Part shown: positions 1 to 7,884 of the stretch, one piece after another
Layout: the number at the start of each line of letters is the position of its first letter
Position numbering within the stretch: position 1 is the first letter of the stretch
Origin: Alphaproteobacteria bacterium
GTDB taxonomy: Bacteria; Pseudomonadota; Alphaproteobacteria; Sphingomonadales; Sphingomonadaceae
Assembly: GCA_005882415.1 (NCBI GenBank)
Contig: VBAE01000220.1
Span: 1,786-25,288, forward strand
DNA length: 23,503 nucleotides
Direction of reading: 5' to 3'
Program-made: the position numbers and the translations under genes
Notes under the pieces: model-generated
What the model saw: only the letters and a program-made list of their open reading frames with translations
What the model was told of the DNA's origin: nothing
The model's database searches: none

Positions 1-1445
1 TCATGGTCGAAGAAGCGGTCGACGAGCAGGGCAAAGGCGCCGCTCCCCGCCGGGCGGAGGACGACGAGGCTGCATTCGGCTTCGGGCAGAGCCGAGCCGG
101 CGCCGAGCACGGCCGCGAGGCAGGCGAGCGGGACCCGTTCGCCGCGGATGGTGGCGACCCGGGAGCCGCCGACATCCTCGATCTTGACGGTGCCGCTCGC
201 CACCCGGACGATCTCGTCGATCGCCGAGCGCGGGATGGCGTAGGACTGGCCGCCGGCGCCGACGGTCAGCGCCGGGATGATGGTCAGGGTGAGCGGGACT
301 TTGAGGGTCAGGGTCAGCCCCTCCCCTGCCCTGCTGGCGATGTCGACCAGGCCGCCGATCCGCTCCACATTGGCTCGGACCACGTCCATTCCGACCCCGC
401 GGCCGCTGATCTCGCTGACCTTGCCGGCGGTGGAGAGGCCCGGCGCGAAGACCAAAGCGTTGCGCTGCGCCTCATTGAGCTGGGCGGCGCGCTCGGGCGA
501 CAATGTGCCGTTCGCCACCGCCTTGGCGGCAAGCGCGGCGCCGTCGATTCCGCGGCCGTCGTCGCCGACCTCGATCAAGATCTGGTTGCCCGCTTGGCGG
601 GCGCAGACCCGGAGCCGGCCCGAGGGGCGCTTGCCGCGCCTTTTGCGTTCGGCGGGCGCCTCGATGCCATGGTCGATGGCGTTGCGGACGATGTGGGTCA
701 GCGGATCGCGGATGATCTCGATCATCTCGCGGTCCAGCTCGACGTCGCCACCGTCTATCTCGAGCGCGACCTGCTTGCCGAGCTCACCGGCAAGGTCGCG
801 GACCATGCGCGGAAGACCCGCGAAGAGATTGTCGATCCGCTGCATGCGGGTGCGAGTGATGGCGTCGCGCATCTCGGCCACGCACGCCGAGACGCGTTCG
901 AAGGCGGCTTCCACTTCGACTCCCGCCGAGGCGCCGCGGAGGCGCCGGGAGAGGTCGTTGCGCGCGAGCACGAGGTCGGAAACGCCGCTCATCATCCGGT
1001 CGAGCAGGTCAATAGGAAGGCGGACGGTGCGGGTGGCGAGCGGCGCGCGGGCGGCGGCGAGTGCCGGCGCGGGCGCGGGCGCCTGCTCGTCCAATGCCGC
1101 GACCAGGGCCGCGTCGTCGTCCGCCGGGGCTTCGCCGCCGTCGATCTCCAGGACGAGCTCTCCGATCCGGTCGAGGATTGCCAGGACTGCGCTGACGAGG
1201 GCGGAATCGGCTTTTCGCTTGCCGGAGCGGACCTGGGCTAGGGCGTCTTCGGCGGCGTGGCTCAAGGCGGTGAGGCGCGGCAGATCGAAGAAGCCGCAAT
1301 TGCCTTTGACGGTGTGGACGAAGCGGAAGATCGCATCGAGCCGCGCCTGGTCCCCCGGCGCCGCCTCCCACGCAACCACCTCCCCGGCGAGCGCATCGAG
1401 CATCTCCCGGGTCTCAGCCGTGAATTCCTGGATCAGGTCGTCCAT
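1..1445 (-). CDS. cheA: Chemotaxis histidine kinase CheA (C-terminus cut by window edge)
   Basis: CheA autophosphorylates in chemoreceptor arrays and passes the phosphate to CheY and CheB. Reading the minus strand from the ATG at 1445 gives 481 open codons with no stop. An N-terminal HPt domain (about residues 1-105) carries the phospho-acceptor His44 in FVHTVKGNCGFF. A short Ala/Pro linker leads to the P3 dimerisation helices (about 140-205). The ATPase domain follows, with N-box HIVRNAIDHG (251-260), G1 box DDGRGID (295-301) and G2 box GRGVGMDVV (348-356). A CheW-like P5 domain starts near 385 and is still open at the edge. The linker of about 35 residues leaves no room for a CheY-binding P2 domain, so this looks like a P2-less CheA. 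chpT lies upstream on the same strand across 298 bp of repeats. Family identity is secure; the end of the gene is outside the window. Confidence 0.95.
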   Translation of the reverse strand, partial: MDDLIQEFTAETREMLDALAGEVVAWEAAPGDQARLDAIFRFVHTVKGNCGFFDLPRLTALSHAAEDALAQVRSGKRKADSALVSAVLAILDRIGELVLEIDGGEAPADDDAALVAALDEQAPAPAPALAAARAPLATRTVRLPIDLLDRMMSGVSDLVLARNDLSRRLRGASAGVEVEAAFERVSACVAEMRDAITRTRMQRIDNLFAGLPRMVRDLAGELGKQVALEIDGGDVELDREMIEIIRDPLTHIVRNAIDHGIEAPAERKRRGKRPSGRLRVCARQAGNQILIEVGDDGRGIDGAALAAKAVANGTLSPERAAQLNEAQRNALVFAPGLSTAGKVSEISGRGVGMDVVRANVERIGGLVDIASRAGEGLTLTLKVPLTLTIIPALTVGAGGQSYAIPRSAIDEIVRVASGTVKIEDVGGSRVATIRGERVPLACLAAVLGAGSALPEAECSLVVLRPAGSGAFALLVDRFFDH

Positions 1446-1493
1446 GCGGGGGTTATGGACGGGCGCGGGTAAAGAAGGCGTTTACCCTCACCC

Positions 1494-1587
1494 GTCATGC
1501 CGGACTTGATCCGGCATCCATGAACACGGATCGTGTCCGGTTCTCCCCGACCTGTGTTCATGGACTCCGGGTCAAGCCCGGAGTGAC
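1494..1587. repeat. 94-bp REP-like inverted-repeat element, copy 1
   Basis: The element opens with a short hairpin palindrome (GTCATGCCGGACTTGATCC...) and closes with a mirror-image one (...GGGTCAAGCCCGGAGTGAC). Inside these lie inverted arms CCATGAACAC and GTGTTCATGG around a variable core that keeps GTTCTC. The whole unit can fold into one long hairpin or two short terminal ones. Three further copies occur at 1621, 11995 and 14479. It lies between chpT and cheA and carries no gene. Confidence 0.85.
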
Positions 1588-1620
1588 GAGGAAGAGGCGG
1601 AGATGGCCCGTACCAAACTC

Positions 1621-1713
1621 GTCATGCCGGACTTGATCCGGCATCCATGAACACGTTCGTGTCCAGTTCTCGATGACCTGTGTTCATGGATCCCGGGTCG
1701 AGCCCGGGATGAC
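1621..1713. repeat. 93-bp REP-like inverted-repeat element, copy 2
   Basis: This is a tandem second copy, 33 bp after copy 1 and in the same orientation. It has the same terminal palindromes, the CATGAACAC/GTGTTCATG inner arms and the GTTCTC core. Together the two copies fill most of the 298-bp gene-free interval 1446-1743. That interval shows no other convincing structure. Paired copies resemble the bipartite REP clusters (BIMEs) of other bacteria. Confidence 0.85.
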
Positions 1714-1743
1714 GGCGGAGGGGCGGAGGCCGCCGTTCCTTAC

Positions 1744-2379
1744 TTACGCCGGAATCTGGGCGCCGATTAGCAGGGTGCCGTCGTCGCCGCCGGCGATCTG
1801 GATTTGGCCGCCGGCGTCCTTGACCAGGCAGTGGACGAGCCAGGCGGCGGCGCCGCGGGGGGCTATGGAATGTTCGTCGATCTGGCCGAGCAAAGCGCGC
1901 TTCAGTTCGGGGTCGATGACGATGCGGGGGCCCTCGGCGCGGACGACGATGTCTATGCCGGCGTCGCTCTTCTCGGCGCCGATGTCGAGGCGGCCGCCCC
2001 TCACGAGCGCGTCGCCGGCGATGAGGGTCAAGTTAAGGAGCACCTTGAGGGCCGATTTGCTCATCGTCGGCTCGTCGACCATCCAGCCCAATTGGATGCG
2101 TCCCTCGCCGCCGAACAGGCCCTCGATCGCGACCCGGGCTTCGCGGGTGTCGACGTCGTCGGCGAAACCGCCGGCCGCCCCGAACGCCAGGCGGAAGAAT
2201 TTGAGCTTGTTGGCGGACGCTCGGGCGCTGTCGGTGAGCAGCTCCAGGCAGCGGGCGCGCATCTCGGGATCGTGCTCGTCGGCGAGAAGCTCAATGCCGT
2301 TATTGAGGGCCCCGACCGGGCTCAGCAGGTCGTGGCAAAGCCGCGAACAGAGCAGGCTCGCAAATTCGTGGGATTTCAT
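1744..2379 (-). CDS. chpT: ChpT-type histidine phosphotransferase
   Basis: ChpT in Caulobacter takes phosphate from the hybrid kinase CckA and relays it to CtrA and CpdR, controlling the cell cycle. The 211-residue product has the size and layout of the family. The N-terminal DHp-like helical hairpin carries the expected phospho-acceptor His16 in LCHDLLSPVGALNNG. A degenerate ATPase-like C-terminal domain ends in GGDDGTLLIGAQIPA and lacks intact ATP-binding G boxes. The ATG at 2379 is the only sensible start. The neighbour downstream is cheA. The co-location could reflect a shared transcript, but two repeat elements lie between them. Identity rests on the H-box motif and length; phosphorelay partners are inferred from the family. 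Confidence 0.9.
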   Translation of the reverse strand: MKSHEFASLLCSRLCHDLLSPVGALNNGIELLADEHDPEMRARCLELLTDSARASANKLKFFRLAFGAAGGFADDVDTREARVAIEGLFGGEGRIQLGWMVDEPTMSKSALKVLLNLTLIAGDALVRGGRLDIGAEKSDAGIDIVVRAEGPRIVIDPELKRALLGQIDEHSIAPRGAAAWLVHCLVKDAGGQIQIAGGDDGTLLIGAQIPA

Positions 2380-2535
2380 GCGGGTGGGCGCCCCTGTTCG
2401 TGCCGGACCGTCACTGTCTTACGGCCCTGTCTATTGGCCTTTGCGGGGCGCGGTTGCAAGGCGGCTTAGCACCTGCGGCGGGCGGAAATCCGATGCCCTT
2501 GATATCGGTTAATTCATCTCCACATCGCTGATCCA
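2380..2535. other. Divergent intergenic region chpT / rluD
   Basis: These 156 bp separate the divergent starts of chpT and rluD and must hold promoters for both. I see no convincing -35/-10 pair, operator palindrome or RNA element, only a short AT-rich patch near 2500-2515. Confidence 0.4.
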
Positions 2536-3489
2536 ATGACCCGGGGGGAGTCGATCATAACCGCCACCATCGCTGCCGACGCCGCCGGGTGGCGCCTCGA
2601 CCGGGCGCTTGCGGCGGCGCTTCCGGCCCTGTCGCGCGAACGATTGAAGGCGCTGATCTCCAGCGGCCGGGTGACTGGCCCGTCCGGAGAGGCGGTGCGC
2701 GATCCTTCGTCCAAGGCGGTGGCCGGGCGCTATGACGTCACTATTCCCGAAGCCGCGCCGGCGCATAATGTGGCGCAGGACATTCCGCTCGTAATCGTGT
2801 TCGAGGACGATCACCTGCTCGTCGTCGACAAGGCGGCGGGGATGGTGGTCCATCCGGCGGCGGGCAATGCCGACGGGACTTTGGTCAACGCGCTTCTCCA
2901 CCATTGCGCCGGGCGGCTGTCCGGGATCGGCGGAGTGGCGCGTCCGGGGATCGTCCATCGGATCGACAAGGATACGTCCGGGCTCCTGGTGGTGGCGAAG
3001 ACCGACGTCGCCCATGAGGGGCTCGCCGCGCAATTCGCGAAGCACAGTATCGACCGGCGGTACCAGGCGGTGGTTTCGGGCGTTCCCAATCCTCAAGCCG
3101 GGTCGGTCGACGCCCCCCTCGCCCGCTCCTCGGCCAATCGGCAGAAGATGGCGATCGTCGCCGAAGGACGCGGAAAACGCGCGGTGACTCACTACAAGAT
3201 GGTGAGGCCCTTGAAGGAGGCGGCGTTGGTCGAATGCAGGCTGGAGACGGGGCGGACCCACCAGGTCAGGGTCCATATGGCCTCGCTCGGCCACCCTCTG
3301 GTCGGCGATCCGGTCTATGGCCGGACCCGCCCGGCCCACCGGGAGATATTGAAAAGGCTGGGTTTTCAGCGCCAGGCACTGCACGCGGCGGAACTGGGGT
3401 TCGTCCATCCGGTCTCTAAGGAAAACTTGTCGTTCAAAAGCGCCGTCCCGTCCGATATGCAGGAACTGTTAAGCGCGCTTTTGGTATGA
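2536..3489 (+). CDS. rluD: RluA/RluD family 23S rRNA pseudouridine synthase
   Basis: The family converts specific uridines in large-subunit rRNA to pseudouridine; RluD acts on helix 69 during ribosome assembly. The 317-residue protein has an N-terminal S4-like RNA-binding domain (about 15-70, with RLDRALAAALP) and then the RluA catalytic core. The signature HRIDKDTSGLLVVAK begins at residue 141, with the catalytic aspartate at Asp144. A later family motif, GRTHQVRVHMASLGHPLVGD, is also intact. Length and domain order match RluD (about 320 residues) rather than the shorter RluA. The ATG at 2536 gives a normal N-terminus, although its Shine-Dalgarno is weak. rpoH follows after 65 bp on the same strand. 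The RluD versus RluC assignment is by architecture only. Confidence 0.9.
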   Translation: MTRGESIITATIAADAAGWRLDRALAAALPALSRERLKALISSGRVTGPSGEAVRDPSSKAVAGRYDVTIPEAAPAHNVAQDIPLVIVFEDDHLLVVDKAAGMVVHPAAGNADGTLVNALLHHCAGRLSGIGGVARPGIVHRIDKDTSGLLVVAKTDVAHEGLAAQFAKHSIDRRYQAVVSGVPNPQAGSVDAPLARSSANRQKMAIVAEGRGKRAVTHYKMVRPLKEAALVECRLETGRTHQVRVHMASLGHPLVGDPVYGRTRPAHREILKRLGFQRQALHAAELGFVHPVSKENLSFKSAVPSDMQELLSALLV

Positions 3490-3554
3490 AATTCATGTAC
3501 CGGCGGCGAGGGGCGAACCCCCGGCGACCGGCACCAGGGAGTGAGACGAAGACC

Positions 3555-4454
3555 ATGGCTGGTACCAAGATCGCGACGATCCCCGCTTCGGGCGGGGAGC
3601 CGGGGCTCAACCGTTATCTGAGCGAGATCAAGAAATTCCCGATCCTCGCGCCGGAAGAGGAATATATGCTGGCCAAGCGCTGGACCGAGCATCAGGACAC
3701 CGATGCCGCGGCCAAGCTGGTCAACTCGCACCTCCGCCTCGTCGCCAAGATCGCGATGGGCTATCGCGGCTACGGCTTGCCGACGTCCGAGCTCATCTCC
3801 GAAGGCAATATCGGCCTGATGCAGGGCGTGAAGAAGTTCGAGCCCGAAAGGGGCTTCCGCCTCGCCACCTACGCGATGTGGTGGATCCGCGCTTCGATCC
3901 AGGAATATATCCTGCGCTCGTGGAGCCTGGTGAAGATGGGCACCACCGCGGCGCAGAAGAAATTGTTCTTCAACCTGCGGCGGATGAAGAACCAGATCGA
4001 GGCGTTCGAGGACGGCGATCTGAAGCCCGCCGACGTCACCAAGATCGCCACCGATCTCGGCGTCTCCGAAGAGGACGTCGTGTCGATGAACCGGCGCATG
4101 GCGATGGGCGGCGACACGTCCTTGAACGTGCCGCTTCGCGAGGAAGGCGAAGGCCAATGGCAGGATTGGCTGGTCGACACCGATCCGCTCCAGGACGAGC
4201 GGGTCGCCGAGGCCGAGGAGACCAAGGTCCGCCACGAGCTTCTCGTCGAGGCGATGAAGGCGCTGAACGACCGCGAGAAGCATATCCTCACCGAGCGGCG
4301 GCTTTCGGACGACCCGAAGACTCTGGAGGAGCTTTCGCAGGTCTATGACGTCAGCCGCGAGCGGATCCGGCAGATCGAGGTTCGGGCGTTCGAGAAGCTG
4401 CAAAAGGCGCTGATGAACCTCGCCGGCGAACGCCGCCTTCTGCCGGCGAGCTAG
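3555..4454 (+). CDS. rpoH: RNA polymerase heat-shock sigma factor RpoH (sigma-32)
   Basis: This directs RNA polymerase to heat-shock promoters. From the ATG at 3555 it has 299 residues. Region 2 is seen in RLVAKIAMGYRGYGLP (61-76), FEPERGFRLATYAMWWIRAS (95-114) and IQEYILRSW. The diagnostic RpoH box reads QKKLFFNLR (134-142). Region 4 ends in a helix-turn-helix around VYDVSRERIRQIEVRAFEKL (263-282). The frame is open upstream to an ATG at 3486 that overlaps the rluD stop. The internal start is preferred because AGGGAG sits about 12 nt before it and alphaproteobacterial RpoH proteins begin close to the conserved GLNRYLSEIKKFP segment. A small hairpin with a CGAA loop (3510-3521) lies in the leader. 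Sphingomonads often carry more than one RpoH; which paralogue this is cannot be told here. Confidence 0.96.
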   Translation: MAGTKIATIPASGGEPGLNRYLSEIKKFPILAPEEEYMLAKRWTEHQDTDAAAKLVNSHLRLVAKIAMGYRGYGLPTSELISEGNIGLMQGVKKFEPERGFRLATYAMWWIRASIQEYILRSWSLVKMGTTAAQKKLFFNLRRMKNQIEAFEDGDLKPADVTKIATDLGVSEEDVVSMNRRMAMGGDTSLNVPLREEGEGQWQDWLVDTDPLQDERVAEAEETKVRHELLVEAMKALNDREKHILTERRLSDDPKTLEELSQVYDVSRERIRQIEVRAFEKLQKALMNLAGERRLLPAS

Positions 4455-4478
4455 GGCAGGCGACGAGTGACGGACACC

Positions 4479-4502
4479 GTCATTCCGGCGGTCCGGGATG
4501 AC
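4479..4502. terminator. REP-like hairpin after rpoH
   Basis: GTCATTCCGG and CCGGGATGAC form a 10-bp stem (one G-U pair) around CGGT. It resembles a single terminal palindrome of the 94-bp elements elsewhere in the window, without the rest. It lies 25 bp after rpoH and 26 bp before mtgA. No T-run follows, so it may be a solitary REP unit that attenuates read-through or stabilises the mRNA end rather than a classic terminator. Confidence 0.5.
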
Positions 4503-4528
4503 GGCAGTGGCGCGGCCGCGGTGACTTC

Positions 4529-5431
4529 ATGGCACGCGTGAAGGCACGCACCCGCCGTGGGTGGTTCGTCCGGATCTTCCTGTGGACCCTGGGCGCCGTC
4601 CTCCTCTTCCTCCTCGTCAGCGTGCTTTGGGTCCTCCTCTACCGCTTCGTGAACCCGCCGGTGACCTTCACCATGATCGGCGACCGGCTGGGCGGGCGGA
4701 GCATCCAGCAGGCGTGGATGCCGATCGAGCGGATCGACCGGGATATGGTTCGCGCGGTGGTTGCGGCCGAGGATTCGAAATTCTGCAGCCATTGGGGCTT
4801 CGACGAGGACGCGATCGCGGCGGCAATGCGGCGCAATGCACGCGGCGGATCGGTGATCCGCGGCGGATCGACGATCAGCCAGCAGACCGCGAAGAACGCC
4901 TTCCTGTGGCAGGGCGGCGGCTATTTCAGGAAGGGCCTCGAAGCCTGGTTCACCCTGCTGATCGAGAATATGTGGGGCAAAAGGCGGATCATGGAGGTGT
5001 ATCTGAACGTCGCCGAGACCGGCATCGGCACTTACGGCGTCAATGCCGGGGCGGAGCGCTATTTCGGCCATGACGCCTCGACGATGAGCAGGATCGAAGC
5101 GGCGCGGCTGGCGGCGGTGCTGCCGCTGCCCAAGAAGCGCGGCGTGGTGGCGCCCAAGGGGTTCACCCGGCGCTATGGGAACATGATCTCCGCGCGGATC
5201 GGCGTGGTCGGGCGCGACGGGATGGACGCCTGTGTGTACGCCGGTGCTGCTGCGCCGAGGGACGTGCCGGATGCGCCGGTGAAGGCTAGGCCGAAGCCTG
5301 CGCGGAAGGCGGCTCCGCAGGCGCCTGTCGAACTGCCGGGTGAGGAGCTTGAGTCGGTGCAGCCCGAAGCCGCGCCGCCGCCTCCTCCCCCTGCTGAGGA
5401 AGCGCCGGCGGCGCCCGCCAATTCCGCTTAG
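4529..5431 (+). CDS. mtgA: Monofunctional peptidoglycan glycosyltransferase MtgA
   Basis: The enzyme polymerises lipid II into glycan strands on the outer face of the inner membrane. The 300-residue product begins with a basic stretch and one membrane helix (about 14-38). The GT51 domain follows: catalytic Glu81 in AAEDSKFCSHWGFD, RGGSTISQQTAKNAFLW (111-127), and KRRIMEVYLNVAETGIGTYG (151-170). No transpeptidase domain is present, which separates it from class A PBPs. The last 70 or so residues form an Ala/Pro-rich tail with a run of six prolines, longer than usual for the family and probably disordered in the periplasm. The stop codon overlaps the ybaB stop on the other strand. Identity is secure; the role of the tail is unknown. 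Confidence 0.94.
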   Translation: MARVKARTRRGWFVRIFLWTLGAVLLFLLVSVLWVLLYRFVNPPVTFTMIGDRLGGRSIQQAWMPIERIDRDMVRAVVAAEDSKFCSHWGFDEDAIAAAMRRNARGGSVIRGGSTISQQTAKNAFLWQGGGYFRKGLEAWFTLLIENMWGKRRIMEVYLNVAETGIGTYGVNAGAERYFGHDASTMSRIEAARLAAVLPLPKKRGVVAPKGFTRRYGNMISARIGVVGRDGMDACVYAGAAAPRDVPDAPVKARPKPARKAAPQAPVELPGEELESVQPEAAPPPPPPAEEAPAAPANSA

Positions 5432-5751
5432 AAGGGCATTTTGAAGCCCGGCGGGAGCGGCAGTCCCGCGGTCATCTTCTGCATCTCGCTGTTCGCGACC
5501 TGGTCGGCCTTGGACCGCGCGTCGTTGATGGCGGCGGCGATCAGGTCCGCGACCACTTCCTTTTCGGAAGGGACGAGCAGCGATTCGTCGATCGAGACGG
5601 AGACGATCCGGCCCTTGGCGCTGGCGCGGATCCTGACCAGGCCGCCGCCGGAGAGGCCTTCGACCTCGATCTTGTCCAAGCCCTCCTGGGCCTTCATCAG
5701 CTCGGCCTGTGCGTTCTGGGCCATCTTCATGATGTCGTCGAGATTGGGCAT
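5428..5751 (-). CDS. ybaB: YbaB/EbfC nucleoid-associated protein
   Basis: YbaB/EbfC proteins are small dimeric DNA-binding proteins encoded next to dnaX in many bacteria. The 107 residues are typical in length. The N-terminal helix is NLDDIMKMAQNAQAELMKAQ, the central beta hairpin includes GLVRIRASAKGRIVSVSIDES, and the tail is Gly/Pro-rich (TAGLPLPPGFKMPF). The start ATG at 5751 directly abuts the dnaX stop (zero gap), so translation is likely coupled. Its stop overlaps that of the convergent mtgA by 4 bp. The recR gene that often follows ybaB is not here; mtgA takes its place. Confidence 0.93.
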   Translation of the reverse strand: MPNLDDIMKMAQNAQAELMKAQEGLDKIEVEGLSGGGLVRIRASAKGRIVSVSIDESLLVPSEKEVVADLIAAAINDARSKADQVANSEMQKMTAGLPLPPGFKMPF

Positions 5752-7401
5752 TCAACCGCTCCGTTTGTCGTCATCTTCGAGGGAATAGCCGGCGAGCTCG
5801 GCGCCGGGGAAGGCGTCGAACGCGGCCGCAACCAGCGGCGCCTCGAGCACCGACTGGCGAAGCTTCTCCTTGTCCGCTTTCTCCTGATCGAGGAGGGTCG
5901 GCTCCGCTTCCTCGTCCGACGCGGTGACCTGCCATTGGGTTCCGGTCATCGCCTTGAGCGCGGAGGCGAGGTCGCGGGCGAAATCGCCGGAGAGCGGCTT
6001 CACAGGACGGACGACAAGCTCGGGCGGATCGTAGCGGACGAGGCCGCAATAATCGTGAAGCTGCTGCGCGATCAGAGGCTTGCCGTTGGCGTCGAGGAAA
6101 TCGATCAGGCCGCGGAAGGTGGCGGGCGCGCGCTGGGTCGTGCCGGCGGCGGGTGCTGCGGGGGCGGACGCGCGGGGGGCGGCCGGAGCGGCCTCGCCGC
6201 TGCCGAGGCGCTCGGCCAGCACCGCGGGATCGGGGAGTTCGGAGGCGTGGATGACCCGGAGAAGCGCCATCTCGGCGGCTTCGAGCGGCATCGGCGCCTG
6301 GTGGACCTCGGCGAGCCCCTTGAGGAGCAGCTGCCAGAGGCGGTGGACGGCGGCGTAGCTGAGGCGGCTCGCCCAGTCCGAATAGGCCTCGCGCTCCTCG
6401 GCCGACTGGGCCGGGTCCTGCGCCCCGCCGACCTTGGCGCGGGTGATGCCGTGGACGCTCTCCAAGAGGCCCCGGACCACCGCCGAAGGCTCGACCCCGA
6501 GATCATATTGGTTGCGAAGCGCGGCAAGTGCGCCGGGGGCGTCGCCGGAGAGGAGCAGGCCGAGCAGCCGGCGGATCGCGCCGCGGTCGGAGAGGCCGAG
6601 CATCGCCCTCACCTGCTCCGCGCTGACCCCCGCCTCGCCATGGGCGATCGCCTGGTCGAGGATGGAGAGGCCGTCGCGGGCCGAGCCTTCGGCGGCGCGG
6701 GCGATCAGGGCCAGCGCCTCGGGCTCGACCTCGACCCCTTCCTTACGCGAGACTTCGGCGAAATGGGCGGCGAGCTGTTCGGCGGGGATGCGCCTCAGGT
6801 CGAAGCGCTGGCAGCGCGAGAGGACGGTGACCGGGACCTTGTTGACCTCGGTCGTCGCGAACAGAAACTTAACGTGCGCAGGCGGTTCTTCGAGAGTCTT
6901 CAAAAGCGCATTGAACGCGTTCTTGGACAGCATGTGGACTTCGTCGACGATGTAGACCTTGAACCGCGCCGAGACGGCGGCATAGCGCACCGCCTCGATG
7001 ATCTCGCGCACGTCGTCGACTCCGGTGTGCGACGCGGCGTCCATTTCGACCACGTCGATATGGCGTCCCTCCGCGATCGCCCGGCACGGCTCGCAGATTC
7101 CGCACGGATCGATGGTCGGGCCGCCATTGCCGTCGGGGCCGACGCAGTTCAGCGCCTTGGCGATGAGGCGCGCGGTCGACGTCTTCCCCACCCCGCGAAC
7201 GCCGGTCATCAGGAACGCGTGGGCGAGCCGGTCGCGCTTGATCGCATTGCCGAGCGTCTGGACCATCGCGTCCTGGCCGATCAGCTCGGCAAAGCTCTGC
7301 GGCCGGTATTTGCGGGCGAGGACGCGGTAGGGCTGCGCCTTCGCGGGCTGCGGCGGCTCGTCGAGGCCGAGGCCGAAGCTTTCTTCAGGGGAATCGGACA
7401 T
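5752..7401 (-). CDS. dnaX: DNA polymerase III subunit tau/gamma
   Basis: DnaX is the motor of the clamp loader that opens the beta sliding clamp. The 549-residue protein has a short acidic leader, then an AAA+ domain with Walker A GVRGVGKT (67-74), four zinc-ligand cysteines (86, 100, 103, 106), Walker B-like VDEVH (152-156), sensor 1 FATTE and the arginine-finger segment LSRCQRF. Domain III and an Ala/Pro linker (about 405-430) lead to a C-terminal tau-like region (FRGLIDFLDANGKPLIAQQL). It is shorter than E. coli tau (643), as is common in alphaproteobacteria. No A-rich slippery heptamer for programmed frameshifting was seen. ffs lies just upstream and ybaB starts at the stop codon. The ATG at 7401 lacks a strong Shine-Dalgarno. 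Confidence 0.97.
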   Translation of the reverse strand: MSDSPEESFGLGLDEPPQPAKAQPYRVLARKYRPQSFAELIGQDAMVQTLGNAIKRDRLAHAFLMTGVRGVGKTSTARLIAKALNCVGPDGNGGPTIDPCGICEPCRAIAEGRHIDVVEMDAASHTGVDDVREIIEAVRYAAVSARFKVYIVDEVHMLSKNAFNALLKTLEEPPAHVKFLFATTEVNKVPVTVLSRCQRFDLRRIPAEQLAAHFAEVSRKEGVEVEPEALALIARAAEGSARDGLSILDQAIAHGEAGVSAEQVRAMLGLSDRGAIRRLLGLLLSGDAPGALAALRNQYDLGVEPSAVVRGLLESVHGITRAKVGGAQDPAQSAEEREAYSDWASRLSYAAVHRLWQLLLKGLAEVHQAPMPLEAAEMALLRVIHASELPDPAVLAERLGSGEAAPAAPRASAPAAPAAGTTQRAPATFRGLIDFLDANGKPLIAQQLHDYCGLVRYDPPELVVRPVKPLSGDFARDLASALKAMTGTQWQVTASDEEAEPTLLDQEKADKEKLRQSVLEAPLVAAAFDAFPGAELAGYSLEDDDKRSG

Positions 7402-7464
7402 TGCCGGGAGACTAGCCGCTGGAGCCGTCAGTGTCGAAGGCTCAGATGGAATTTGGGGGCTGGG

Positions 7465-7556
7465 TGGGAGCCGGAACGACCCGGAGCGAAATCGTTACGG
7501 CTGCTTCCTTCCGGACCTGACCGGGTTGGCGACAACTCCGTCCGCCCGACTCCCGC
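7465..7556 (-). ncRNA. ffs: Small SRP RNA (4.5S type)
   Basis: The RNA binds Ffh to form the signal recognition particle. The minus strand carries the signature domain IV core GGTCAGGTCCGGAAGGAAGC, with the GGAA apical loop and the asymmetric AAGCAGCC side. The ends pair as GGGAGTCGG (7554-7546) with CCGGCTCCC (7474-7466), giving a single long hairpin of about 92 nt, the usual size in proteobacteria. A position upstream of dnaX is a known alphaproteobacterial arrangement. Exact ends are set by the terminal helix and could shift by a few bases. Confidence 0.95.
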
Positions 7557-7560
7557 GGCG

Positions 7561-7589
7561 CATATGGGGGATAGTGCCCTTTCAGGCAA
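7561..7589 (-). promoter_or_regulatory. Probable ffs promoter
   Basis: On the minus strand, TTGCCT (7589-7584) and CATATG (7566-7561) are spaced by 17 bp. A start about 7 bp downstream would fall at the first base pairs of the SRP RNA helix (about 7554-7556). The -35 box lies inside the last codons of parE. The fit of spacing and RNA end supports it; the boxes themselves are only moderate matches. Confidence 0.55.
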
Positions 7590-7884
7590 GATCGGAGAGG
7601 TGCCGGGCCGGATCCATCTTCTCGTGAAGAATCCTCAGCACAACAACGTCCCCCTGCTCCGGCCGGAAATAGAGGTAGTGATGCTGCGCCTTGAGCCGAC
7701 GGATAATCGGGCTGAAGTCTACCGGCCGAGTGCGGAGCGGGTTGGAAAGGAGAGTTTGAGCGGCCGCACCCAACTCAGCCGTGTAGCGATCCGCCTGCGC
7801 CGTGCCCCATTCGGCATCGGTGTAATTCCAGATTTCCTTCAGGTCCGCGACTGCCGGGTCGGCGAACCTCAGGCGGCGCGCGAT
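7582..7884 (-). CDS. parE: RelE/ParE family toxin without a canonical start codon
   Basis: ParE toxins poison DNA gyrase and are neutralised by ParD. The frame reads RRLRFADPAVADLKEIWNY, then WGTAQADRY, PLRTRPVDF, IIRRLKAQHHYLYF and VVVLRILHEKMDPARHL: the full ParE pattern of helices followed by beta strands, including the conserved RILH.KMD..RHL end. The frame is closed upstream by TAA at 7890-7888, and no ATG, GTG or TTG occurs before a TTG at 7773 that would delete the first third. Two candidate starts remain: ATC at 7884 (100 aa, preceded by GGGAGAG at 6-nt spacing) or CTG at 7872 (96 aa, overlapping the parD stop as CTGA). The ATC position looks like a former ATG. Translation may therefore be weak or lost. 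Confidence 0.75.
   Translation of the reverse strand: MARRLRFADPAVADLKEIWNYTDAEWGTAQADRYTAELGAAAQTLLSNPLRTRPVDFSPIIRRLKAQHHYLYFRPEQGDVVVLRILHEKMDPARHLSDLA

Noticed and set aside
3..1241. Long plus-strand open frames opposite cheA
   Set aside because: They are GC-rich mirror frames of the real minus-strand cheA, with Arg/Ala/Gly-rich sequence and no family motifs.
3486..3554. Upstream ATG start for rpoH overlapping the rluD stop
   Set aside because: It adds 23 Arg/Pro-rich residues not typical of RpoH, and the ATG at 3555 has the better ribosome site.
5752..7401. Programmed frameshift in dnaX
   Set aside because: No A-rich slippery heptamer with a downstream stem was seen; the gene reads through to a full tau-like product.
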